Below are positions 1-8,241 of a stretch of DNA of 15,939 bases, piece by piece; position 1 is the stretch's first letter, and the number at the start of each line of letters is the position of its first letter. The stretch is from Byssothecium circinans (taxonomy: Eukaryota > Ascomycota > Dothideomycetes > Pleosporales > Massarinaceae). Location: NCBI GenBank assembly GCA_010015675.1, contig ML976998.1, positions 700,259 through 716,197 on the forward strand, read 5' to 3'. The notes under the pieces are model-generated. The model was not told the DNA's origin and did no database searches. It saw only the letters and a program-made list of their open reading frames with translations. Both the position numbers and the translations under genes were made by a program.

Positions 1-143
1 TCTATATTATATATATCTGTATTTAAAATTTCAGCTTAATAGCTCTTATATTTAAATTGTTATTAAGATAATACAGTTTGATTTTCCTTGCCAAGCAAAA
101 GTAGCCGTCTCGGTGGTTTGGCCGTCTCAGTAGTAGAATACGT
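1..143. mobile_element. Right end of a family-A foldback/MITE-like element (copy A4)
   Basis: Bases 1-100 match the right-hand end of the complete family-A element at 2199-2290, sharing a block around 'aaaatttcagcttaatagct' followed by a TTGATTTTCC-CCAAGC block. Beyond that the terminus is a diverged variant, with two 'gccgtctc' sub-repeats where the complete copy has 'tgcgcggttcgg'. It ends in ACGT followed by TA at 144-145, the same terminal bases and presumed TA target as the complete copy. The rest of the element lies to the left of the window. No coding capacity is visible. Confidence 0.75.
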
Positions 144-145
144 TA

Positions 146-917
146 CCTAATTATCTTAATTAACCTATACTAATCTACTATTCTAATATAGTTCTCTACT
201 ATCTTTAAATAGTTTATTCTAGACGTTCTAGTCTTACTATACTTATATAGTTCCTTATAGTTTATTACTATTTAAGAACTATCCTATATTACTTTAGTAT
301 TAAGTAAGTAACTTAAGCTAAGTACTAAGAGTATTCTTACTATATAATAGTATAAGCTTTATACTTAAAGCTTCTAAAGCTTAGGGGGTAGAGCTTATAG
401 TACTAGTCTAAATAGTTCTAAACTATTTAGAACTATTCTTAATTTATTTAACCTACTATATTAGATACACCTTATTATTTTCCTATCCTAGGTTTAAGGT
501 AATTACTAAGTCCTCTCTCTTTATTCTAATTACTACGTAGCTATATAAGAACCTGCTAGCCTTTAGAGGCTCCTTCTTATTACTATTCTCTTACTAGGTT
601 AGGTATTTTACTAGAGTTACCTTATATCTATATTCTTCTTCTTCTCTTTAGTCTTACTTTCCTTAACCTACTAAAGGGGTAAGAAGTATACTATACATAC
701 TATTTCTTATAGTTCTTAATAGTTCTTTTATCTTACTAGCCTTCTAGCTAAGCTAAGGGGGTGTATTAGACCTATAGTACTAAATAGTTCTCTACTATTC
801 TCTAGCTTTATCTAGCCTAGCTTTAGCCCTTTACTTATATAATCTAGCCTCCTAAGCTTTACTACTTTATACATAATTCATTCTTTTCTCTCTATGCTCT
901 TAGTGCTTAGCTATCTA
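146..917. other. Unassigned RIP-mutated flank with no complete gene
   Basis: This extremely TpA-rich stretch lies between the family-A end and the first transposase relic. It contains a copy of the dispersed palindrome (411-437) and a minus-strand coding-like segment listed separately. I found no terminal inverted repeat, LTR or recognisable domain in 146-430 or 833-917. It may be the remains of another transposon truncated at both sides. Confidence 0.5.
430..832 (-). pseudogene. Unidentified coding-like relic, possibly the C-terminal part of a DDE transposase
   Basis: Read on the minus strand from 832, one frame gives a plausible basic protein once TAA/TAG are treated as mutated Gln/Trp codons. 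It contains ENSRELF, then HPLSLARRLVR, then a lysine cluster (TKEKKK) and an arginine-rich stretch (KRIVIRRSL). The plus strand is correspondingly pyrimidine-rich here. The layout of a basic, charged tail after a 'NSREL'-type motif resembles the region behind the DDE domain in fungal pogo-like transposases, but no catalytic motif is present and I would not rely on that family name. It is truncated on both sides and could equally be part of an unrelated retroelement gag. Confidence 0.3.
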
Positions 918-1273
918 ATAATATATATAGAATTACCTTTTAACTAAGAATAGTTCTAAACTATTTAAAACTATCTATAACTAAAGAGGAGATAATTATC
1001 TAATATATTCTTAACTTTAATTTATAAGGATTTCTACCCTATTTATATAAGGTAGTAGATATAGCTAATAAAATACTAGCTATATAGGGTAGTAAGCTAG
1101 TAGGCTATAACTAGGTAGTATAGTTTATAAACTATTTAGAACTATTATATATAGTCTAGAACTATTTAAAGGACTATTAAAGAGTTCTATAAAAAAGTCC
1201 TAAGGTAATTAGTATATAGTTTAAGCTTATAGAGGATACTAAAGTAAAGTATAGCATATATAATAATAATATA
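918..1273 (+). pseudogene. Pogo/Fot1-type transposase relic, copy B1, N-terminal half
   Basis: This segment aligns base for base with 3320-3660 of the longer copy B2. It covers the second DNA-binding helix-turn-helix region (HTH_Tnp_Tc5/CENP-B type), with 'aactaaagaggagataatta' reading T-K-E-E-I-I. It runs on towards the segment before the first catalytic Asp, where 'tagtttaagctta' reads W/stop-F-K-L. The start codon and the N-terminal psq-like helix-turn-helix found in B2 at 3168-3310 are missing. Stops of TAA/TAG type occur throughout, as expected after RIP. The relic stops at the TA that flanks the family-A insertion at 1276, and the gene resumes after it at 2326 with about 420 bp of the catalytic core absent. 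Confidence 0.8.
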
Positions 1274-1275
1274 TA

Positions 1276-2323
1276 ACGTAAAGCACTACCGAACCGCGCA
1301 CACCACCAAACCGCGCAGAAATGCTTGGCAAGGAACATCAACTAGTATTATCTTAATAACAAAGCCAAATCTTAATATTTTCTTTTAAAATGTTAAACCT
1401 AGATAGATATATATATAAACTAATAGCTATTAGAATTATATAGCTATGGCTTACGTAATAAAATAGTTATTAGTAAAAAAAGGAAATCTTAGGTAAAACC
1501 TACCTTATACTATAGATTAATAGCTAAACGTTAGTAATATACTATATAACTTTTAGGACTTACTTATTAGTATATTAGTTAATAGCTATTAAGTTATTAT
1601 AGCGTGCAGCCTAGGTTTAATACTATAATAGTAGGTGTAAGGTAGAGGGTAAGAAAAGTTAAAAACCCTTCTAAATCAAGTTATATATATTAGATATCTC
1701 TACCTTCTTCTTAGGAGGAGGATAGTGTATACTAAATAAAGCTATATATAGAGTTTAAAGTAAGTAAATACCTCTAAAACTAAAAGATCTAGCTTAGAAT
1801 AAGTTTTTAAAAAATTTAGACACTACCTTATTATAAAGCTTATATAAGCTAATTTCTAGTAGCTAACTATTTATATAACTTCTATATATATATAAAGTAT
1901 ATCTATAGATAAAAAGTAAGAATATCTAGCTATATAAAATCTTTAATTATGTTTTTCTAATTTTAGGTATCTCTACCCTCCCTACGCTAGTTCTCTAATA
2001 GGTCTAGGCTGCACGCTATAATTTTAGTACTAATAGGTATATTATATATATATAAACTAGCTCTAAAGTTATTATAATTTATTAAGCTAGTTTATTAGGT
2101 GTTGTAGGGTATAGAGCTTAAGCGACCTAATATTCTCTATACTTATATAGCTTACTAAGATATTAGAAATCCTAGAATATTTTTTTATAATCTTTTAGAT
2201 CTATATTATATATAGCTGTATTTAAAATTTCAGCTTAATAGCTCTATTATTTAAATTGTTATTAAGGATTGAATATTTGATTTTCCGCCAAGCATTTCTG
2301 CGCGGTTCGGTGGTGCTTTACGT
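1276..2323. mobile_element. Complete family-A element (copy A1), 1.05-kb foldback/MITE-like, TA target
   Basis: The ends are inverted: 'acgtaaagcactaccgaacc' on the left against 'tggtgctttacgt' preceded by 'gcgcggttcgg' on the right, and similarity continues inward through a GCTTGGC..GAAAATCAA block. TA dinucleotides flank both sides (1274-1275 and 2324-2325), as for Tc1/mariner-type movement. A perfect 14-bp inverted pair, 'agcgtgcagcctag' (1601-1614) and its complement (2004-2017), sits about 0.3 kb from each end, so the element has long imperfect symmetry. The left terminus has an extra ~17-bp tandem unit (two 'ccgcgca' sub-repeats) that the right end and copy A2 lack. I see no transposase-like frame; it looks non-autonomous. 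It lies inside the B1 transposase relic. Confidence 0.8.
1601..2017. repeat. Internal inverted-repeat pair of family A (arms 1601-1614 and 2004-2017)
   Basis: The arms are exact reverse complements over 14 bases (agcgtgcagcctag / ctaggctgcacgct). They recur at the matching places in copy A2 (15375-15388 with one change, and 15784-15797) and, mutated, on the left side of A3 near 14775. They are 325 bp and 306 bp from the two ends of A1, so they are symmetric within the element. They could form the base of an internal hairpin or be binding sites for a transposase supplied in trans. Confidence 0.7.
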
Positions 2324-2325
2324 TA

Positions 2326-3090
2326 CTAGTATACTTATTATATCTCCTTTAGCTACTTAATATAGTATTATTCTTACTACTTAAGTATAAGTACTCTAAG
2401 ATTATTCAGGACTTAGTATACTAATATATCTTTTATATTAATAAGGAAGCATTCCTACTAGCTTTTAAAAATATATTTTTAAGTATATTTATAGTTTAGA
2501 ACTATTAAAAGGCCTTTAAGGCATTAGGGCTAGTCCCTTTAAACGCGTAGGTAGTACTTAATTACTTTAATATATATATATATACTTTACTAGGACCCCT
2601 ACTACTAGAGATACTATAGCTATTAAAGACTCTAAGTAATATACGTAAATTTAGCTTTTAGTTAAAGTTTATATATAATTCTATTACTTATTTACTATAG
2701 ATAGCTTAGGGTAAGCTTTTATAGCTTATTAAAGGCGTAGAGTTAATGCTATATAGTAGTATACTAATAAAGGCGCATATTAAAGAGCTTAAGAACTAAC
2801 TTAAAGTAATAACTAAGTAAAAAACATATAAGTATAAGTATATTTAGAAGGGTAGTACTATAGAGTATAGTTCTATAATAGACTAAAATAGTTCTAAACT
2901 ATTAGGAATAGTTTAGAACCTTAAAAGAGTAAGAGTAAAGAGTAAGTATAAGGTATAATAACTAAGTATTTAGTACTATAGTAATTGCAGGAAAGCTATA
3001 TATAATATAAGAATATATTAAGCTAATAAAAAAGGTTCTTCTAAGTTAGAGGCTAGTACTTAGTTTATTATATTAAGTAGTAATATAATA
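2326..3090 (+). pseudogene. Pogo/Fot1-type transposase relic, copy B1, C-terminal half
   Basis: This matches 4084-4594 plus 14098-14345 of copy B2 and is uninterrupted where B2 carries the Helitron, so it serves as the empty-site reference. It begins with the segment for the third catalytic Asp, where 'ctacttaatata' reads L-L-N-I with AAT in place of GAT (family motif Q-P-L-D). It continues through the basic linker at ~2815-2860. It ends with a zinc knuckle near 2970-3020, where 'tatagtaattgcaggaaagc' starts a CX2CX4HX4C pattern with several Cys/His codons turned to TAT. B1's own right terminal repeat is not seen, because B2 begins at 3093 directly after a TA. Confidence 0.85.
2891..2919. repeat. 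Strong hairpin formed by the dispersed palindrome in copy B1
   Basis: The arms gttctaaacta (2891-2901) and tagtttagaac (2909-2919) are perfect 11-bp complements around a 7-base loop. The same site in B2 (14151-14180) is a mutated version. This is the clearest example of the AGTTCTAAA/TTTAGAACT motif family found repeatedly in the pogo copies and at 411-437. Confidence 0.7.
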
Positions 3091-3167
3091 TATTCCCCTA
3101 TCAAGCGTGCTACCTTATTAAGCGCGCTAGTTTTCCTTATCAATACTAATACTATACTTATTATAAA

Positions 3168-4594
3168 ATGCCTTAACTAAATAACACGATACTTGTTTAA
3201 TAAGAAGGGAGAATTAAGCTTACCCTTTAAGCTTACTATTTAGGCTAATTTTAAAGCCTTTAATATACTGCTAAGGCTTTTAACGTTCGCTATTAGACCC
3301 TCTTTTAATATGTTAATAGAATTACCTTTTAACTACTAATAGTTCTAAACTGTTTAAAACTATCCCTAACTAAAGAGGAGATAATTATCTAATATATCCT
3401 TAACCTTAATTTGCAAGGATTCACGCCTACGTTAGGTAAAGTGTTAGATATAGCGAATAAACTACTACGTAAGTAGAGTAGAGAGAACGTTAGCAATTAC
3501 TAGATAAAATAGTTTATAAACTATTTAGAACTATTAAAAATAGCCTAAAACTATTTAAAGGACTATTAGAGGATACTATAAGAAGGTCCTAAAGTAATTA
3601 GTACATAGTTTAAGCTTATAAAGAATACTAAAATTAAGTATAGTATATATAATAATAATATCTACAACTTTAATAAGACTAGCTTTTAGATAGGTCTTAT
3701 TAGTTCTATAAAAGTAGTTACTAGCTTAAAGAGGTAAGCAAGGCCTACTATTATTTAGCTAGGCAATAAAGAGTAGGTAATAGATATCTAAAGTATATAT
3801 TTAAATAGTAAATTTACTCTACTATTTATTATCTATAAAGGACGTGTCTATATCTTTTTGTAGTATTAGGAAGCTAATATACTACGTAATTAAAAGCTCT
3901 CTATCTTAGAGAATAGATAGACGACTAATAAGCTTAGCCTCGTGTAGTTAAAGCACTTTAATACGCATATAAAGGACATAGTAATAGGCGTCTATTAGTT
4001 GCTAATTTTAGATAGCTATAAAAGCTACCTAAATTAAAATTTTAAGGATTATTATTAAGATAATAAGATCCTTATGCTTTATATGCTAGCGCACTTGTTA
4101 TATATCCTTTAGCTACTTAATATAGTGTTATTCTTACTACCTAAGTATAAGTACTCTAAAATTATTTAGGACTTAGTACGCTAGTATATTTTTTATATTA
4201 ATAAGGAAGCGTTTCTACTAACCTTTAAAGACATGTTTAAAGCTATATTTATAGTTTAGAACTATTAAAAGGTCTTTAAGGCATTAGGGCTAGTCCCTTT
4301 AAACGTATAGGTAGTACTTAATTACTTTAATATACGTATATATACCCTACTAGGACCTTTACTACTAGAGACGCTATAGCAATTAAGAATACTAAGTAAT
4401 ACACGTAAATTTAGCTTATAGTTAAAGCTAGTACGTAATTCTATTACTTAATTACTATAGATAGCTTAGAGTAGGCTTTTGTAGCTTATTAAAGGCACTA
4501 AGTTAGTACTGCATAGTAGCGCGCTAATAAAGGCGCGTATTAAAGAGCTTAAGTATTAACTTACAGTAGTAACTAAGCGTAAAATACGTAAATA
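3168..4594 (+). pseudogene. Pogo/Fot1-like DDE transposase relic, copy B2, main part
   Basis: The ATG at 3168 opens a frame that can be followed to 4594 without a shift, broken only by TAA/TAG of RIP type. The order is as follows. A psq-like helix-turn-helix (E-G-R-I-K-L .. A-K-A-F-N-V, ~3200-3300). An HTH_Tnp_Tc5/CENP-B-type domain (~3370-3560, T-K-E-E-I-I, G-F-T-P, V-L-D-I-A-N). The DDE_1 catalytic domain: first Asp codon now AAT at 3672 within Y-N-F-N-K-T-S-F (family Y-N-F-D-E-T-G-F), second Asp intact GAT at 4011 (L-D-S-Y, family L-D-G-H), third now AAT at 4119 (L-L-N-I, family Q-P-L-D). There are 35 residues between the second and third. The enzyme would cut and paste the element at TA sites. 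It is split by the Helitron after codon CGT-AAA-TA. Confidence 0.9.
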
Positions 4595-4600
4595 AGATCC

Positions 4601-4628
4601 TTCTAATTTTCGTAAACGGGAATTAGAA
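4601..4628 (-). repeat. Subterminal hairpin at the Helitron 3' end
   Basis: The perfect 8-bp arms ttctaatt (4601-4608) and aattagaa (4621-4628) enclose a 12-base loop. The hairpin lies six bases from the inferred 3' terminus at 4595. Helitrons typically have a short hairpin a few bases before the 3' end that acts as the transposition terminator; position and size fit that role. Confidence 0.7.
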
Positions 4629-4640
4629 TTTGCGGAGCGA
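4629..4640. repeat. Asymmetric terminal inverted repeat, 3' side of the Helitron
   Basis: The sequence tttgcggagcga is the exact reverse complement of 14085-14096. Here it sits 34 bp inside the element, behind the hairpin, whereas the partner is at the very end. That asymmetry is the ATIR arrangement of Helitron2-type elements. Confidence 0.7.
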
Positions 4641-4821
4641 TTTATCACTTAGGGTAGAGAAGAAGAGTAGTTACGCAATAAAGCTTTTTTATTTAGATAG
4701 TTAAGCTACTTATCCTAGCTAGTATGCTAGAAACCTTCCGTGTTCTAGTCTATCATAACTCCTTAAATTAAGTAGTATAGAAAGCTATACTTTGTAGATA
4801 ATATCCATTTAACGCTAGTAG

Positions 4822-5636
4822 TCATGCCTCATACCGCCTAATACCCTTAAGCTTGATATGTAGGAGATAGGTAGCATAGTAAGATACAGCATTAGGCAGA
4901 CAAGTCCTGCAGAATCTTGCTGTATAGAGCAAGAATCTTGCTAACACTAATAACATGCTTAACGTCCTTAGCTTAAATAGTAACGCGCTTCCTATAGATA
5001 GCACTAAAGTTTATAGCTAAGCACTATTATTAGTAGAGGCTAATACTATACGAATTAAACTAATACCTTGCAAGATGTCTACTAGGAAGGCCTTAGTAGC
5101 AGCCTGTAAGGCGTCTAAAGCCCTAGACTAGAAATAGGACACAAGGTTACTATTTCCCTCTTAATTATTCTATAGCACTTTGCGAACTAATCTCTTAAAT
5201 GGCGCTACTAGAATTAAGTTACCTAGAGTCTTCTAGTAGAAACGGATCTCTGCTAGAGTAAAGGCTAATACTAGTATTAGTCTAGCTATAGTAATATAGG
5301 TTAAAAACTTACTACTAAGCTTACGACGCCTAATGCGAGAGCCTCCCTTGCTAGGGCCTTTGTAGATGGGAGCACGCTCTTTCTATAGCGTAGCTTATTA
5401 GCTTCCGTATTAGTAGCGGTAACCCTCTCTTCTTCTTGCGACCCTTATATAGGTTCGTGCTAGTATTGGTAGGAAGCTTCTTCTAGCCTTTCTTGCAAGG
5501 ACCTAAAGCTAGATATAATTAACATATAGCTAATACTAAGACTAATACCTAGCCTATCTTAGGCGCCATAACTCTTGCTAGCTCTGCTACGAGAAGCCTT
5601 TATAGGTAGCTTGCCTTGATTCTTCTTAGCGGCCAT
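4822..5636 (-). pseudogene. Histone H3-family relic (possible CenH3/CENP-A-like) carried by the Helitron
   Basis: In the minus-strand frame running from about 5530 to the TGA at 4822-4824, residues encoded at ~5260-4985 line up with the H3 fold. The alpha-N helix reads T-L-A-E-I-R-F-Y-(TAG)-K-T (family ALREIRRYQKST). Helix 1 reads L-I-L-V-A-P-F-K-R-L-V-R-K-V (family LLIRKLPFQRLVREI). Helix 2 reads F-(TAG)-S-R-A-L-D-A-L-Q-A-A-T-K-A-F-L-V-D (family FQSSAVMALQEASEAYLV). Weaker similarity continues through helix 3 to L-S-I-G-S (family RRIRG). Loop 1 has about 14 residues between the helix-1 Val and the Phe, against 9 in canonical H3; lengthened loop 1 is typical of centromeric H3. An ATG at 5636 starts a basic, histone-tail-like MAAKKNQGKLPIKASRSR, but in another frame, so at least one frameshift lies between. 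An in-frame tail of ~55 residues follows the fold. Canonical H3 ends there, so this is odd. The gene is inactive. Confidence 0.72.
4898..4954. repeat. Short direct/palindromic repeat in the 3' extension of the H3-like relic
   Basis: The motif gaatcttgctgtatagagcaag begins a repeated 'gaatcttgct' pair (starts near 4912 and 4932). The second copy is part of a perfect 13-base palindrome, gcaagaatcttgc. On the minus strand this encodes a duplicated A-R-F-like stretch within the unusual C-terminal tail of the H3-like frame. Confidence 0.5.
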
Positions 5637-5840
5637 GATGGTATGTTGTAAGGTGTATAAAAGAAAATAAAGTAGACGTAAACTAACTACTTTTTAGTTA
5701 GAAAACAGACGGAAAACTAATAACGTTAATAGTAAAAGTAAAAGTAAGAAATAAAAATAGTAAAAGTAAGAAATAGGTATAGTAATAGTACGTAAGGAAG
5801 TTGAAATTAGTAAGCAATAAAAGGGGAAATTGTAAGAGAG

Positions 5841-5856
5841 TATATATATAAAAAGG
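5841..5856 (+). promoter_or_regulatory. TATA-like element in the divergent intergenic region
   Basis: The run tatatatataaaaagg reads as a TATA box on the plus strand. It is ~780 bp before the first coding-like bases of the plus-strand gene, so a direct promoter role would need a long leader. In this AT-rich, RIP-mutated background the match may be coincidental. Confidence 0.2.
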
Positions 5857-5880
5857 CTAATACTAAGCCTAATACTTTAG

Positions 5881-5903
5881 TTGTAGCTATACTGCAGCTA
5901 CAA
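5881..5903. repeat. Perfect hairpin in the intergenic region
   Basis: The arms ttgtagct (5881-5888) and agctacaa (5896-5903) are exact complements around a 7-base loop containing CTGC. It directly follows a pair of CTAATAC motif units. The function is unknown. Confidence 0.5.
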
Positions 5904-6627
5904 AGCTTTGCGACTACAAAGACAGCAAAATCGCAAAAATCGAGAGTTATTAAAGTGCGGGGTGGTAAGTAAGCGCAAGAGGTAAGAAAGCAACGTAAAA
6001 GTAGCTAATAAAGGTAAGCGGTAAAAGTAAGTAGTAAAAGTAAAAGCATAAAGAAAAGTAAAATAAAAAAGAAAACATTACGTTAGCAAGAAAACTACGT
6101 ATAAAGATAGGAAATAGCTTCTAAAAAGAGACTAATACCTAACCTAATACTATGATTCTAGTATGTACTTATGTAGCTAACTAAGCTGCACACGCTTATG
6201 CTAGAATTATGTCGTAAAGTGTTGAGCGCATTTAACGCACACGATAGGCTAGTAATAATTTCCTGTAATTGCTACCTAGCCCTACTTTTAATTTCGTGTA
6301 ACTATAAATAAACTTATTACTAAAAATTTGCTACTTAATACTACTTTTTATATACTTCTTATATAACATCTACGTACTATACGTAACTTTGCCCTACTAC
6401 TAAATAACGCTTAATACTTACCTAATACATCCTACTAAGCCTTTTTACTGCAATAGTAGACTAGAAGAAGGTAAAGGCTACTAATACATACTTATTAAAT
6501 GTAAGCACCATTAAAAATAATAAACTTTGCGCAAGCAAGTAAGGCGAAGACTGCATGATTTAAAAGGGAAAAAACGCTAATAATAAGGTATAACAACTTC
6601 CCTATACCTAAATAATTATATACTAAC

Positions 6628-8241
6628 TTAGTAAAGGCGTGCTTTACTTTCTAGATAAAAAAGTTCTTGCTACGTATTCAGCACCTGCTTGATAGCGCTA
6701 TAGATGAAAATGAGCGTAAGCAACTTAAAGACATGCTTCGAATTTAGAGTCGTAATGCAGCGCTTAAGGCTAGGTATAAGAAGAGTATTAGTCTAGTATT
6801 AGGTATAACTAATAATACATAAAAAAAGTTAGAATCTGCTCTAGATATAGCTAGCTATGGCATGCACTAGAAAGCTAGAATCTAACTATAAAACTATAAG
6901 ATTAGTCTTTAAGCCTTAAAAAAAGGTCTAGGCACTAGAAGATAAGTTTATACCGCCTTAGTATATTATTAACGCTACCTCGTCTACTATTAATAAGAGT
7001 GTAGAGAGTAGCAAGTCAAGTAAAAAGGGCAAATCTAACGCAGGCAAAGCGGATAAAAAAACGACGGACATTAAAGAGAAAAAAGAAAAATTTGATATAA
7101 TAGTGCCTAACCTAAGCAATAAAGAAAGGAAAGAATAGACAGAGCTTAGCTACTAGCTACAGGTAAAAAGATACTAGAATAGAGAGCTTAACATTATAGT
7201 AGAAAAGTTAAAGATTCTCCGTTATTAAAAGCTAAAAGAATTTATTCTACGCATGTCGTAAAGCATGTTTATTGTAAGTGCAACGTAACTAACCTAATAC
7301 TATAGCTAATACTAAGCAGCGCTATATCTAGTAGCTTAACCTAACACTTAATAACTAAGTTGCTCTTCTAGTAGCTAGAAAGAAGCTAGTGCATTTAAAA
7401 TAAGTAAGTAAGGTATTAAACCTAGTATTAGTCTAGAACTAACTATTAATAGGCTAGTTCTACTTAAAAGGTGTTTAAGAAGACTAAATTAAAGCTACCT
7501 ATGCGATAGGGTTAAGTAAGTGTAGTATTAGTTAGAGTATTAGGCATAAGCTAACTATAATAGATTATTGCTGCAAGGTTAGTACTATAGAAGTTAGAAG
7601 TGCCTTATAGATACCTAATTAGCGTTAATACTAAGTTAAAGATGCCTATTCCGCTATTCCTTATGCTATTCCTTTAATAACAACGCATGCTACTCTCTCT
7701 AATCTACTAAGTATAGCGTGATAAGGATTATATAGACTCTACTATCTAACTTTTTCGCGATAGTAAAGCATGCAAGCTTCTTAGTGCGTATAATCTATGC
7801 ACTATTAAAGACTATAGCGCATATTTCCCTAAGGTATAAAGCGAGAATGCGGGATATACTACAGATCTACTTAACTATATTATTATAGAACTTTCTACAG
7901 AGAATACTTCCCAAGGCGAACTAATAGAAGGTGTGTAAATAGAAGAAAATATAATAAAAGGTATTAAGCTAGAGGTTCCCTATTAAGGCTATAATTATAG
8001 TATAAAAATGCCTAACATTACGAAATTTATAAAGCTTAAAAGGCTAGGCGATAAGAGTAACATTAATCTAAGTCTGTATGTAGTAGATAGTACAGACACA
8101 GAGACTATATACTTTAAAGATTAAGATATAGTTACGGAGTATTAGACTGTAGTATTAGGCGCTCTATCTATCTAAATAGATTAAGGAAACTTTTATAGGA
8201 ATGCTTGTATTATAGGAAACTACCTTCGCAAAACCTCTTAA
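6628..8241 (+). pseudogene. Unrecognised cargo gene of the Helitron
   Basis: I do not recognise this gene, but the coding signal is clear once RIP stops are ignored. Segment 1 (6628-~6905) reads L-V-K-A-C-F-T-F, then L-L-D-S-A-I-D-E-N-E-R-K-Q-L-K-D-M-L-R. The frame slips by one base around an A7 run near 6909. Segment 2 (~6905-7495) is charged and lysine/serine-rich (E-S-S-K-S-S-K-K-G-K-S, then E-K-K-E-K-F-D), then glutamine-rich. A second slip near 7495 returns to the first frame. Segment 3 (7501-8241) has a more folded look (V-P-Y-R-Y-L-I-S-V-N; L-F-R-D-S-K-A-C-K-L-L-S-A-Y-N; L-S-L-Y-V-V-D-S-T-D-T-E-T-I-Y-F) and ends in a cluster of stops at 8239-8250. Total size is about 535 residues. It converges on RepHel, 44 bp away. 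CTAATACTA motifs lie in frame (S-I-S-L-V-L-G). No catalytic motif is evident; it may be a captured host gene or a Helitron accessory gene. Confidence 0.55.

Larger units (their letters stand above)
5637..6627. other. Intergenic region between two divergent cargo genes
   Basis: About 1 kb without a convincing reading frame separates the start of the H3-like gene (minus, 5636) from the first coding-like bases of the unknown gene (plus, ~6628). It would hold both promoters. It contains purine-rich tandem repeats (agtaaaagtaagaaata at 5737-5753 and 5759-5775; similar AGTAAAAG units at 5990-6065), so the minus strand upstream of the H3-like ATG is pyrimidine-rich, a common fungal promoter trait. 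It also contains a TATA-like run (5841-5856), a hairpin (5881-5903) and several CTAATAC motif copies (5859-5880, 6130-6150, 6410-6425). Confidence 0.5.

Noticed and set aside
4822..5004. 60-codon open frame on the minus strand as a stand-alone small gene
   Set aside because: It begins with GTG, not ATG, and simply continues the frame of the H3-like relic; no separate start or promoter is visible.
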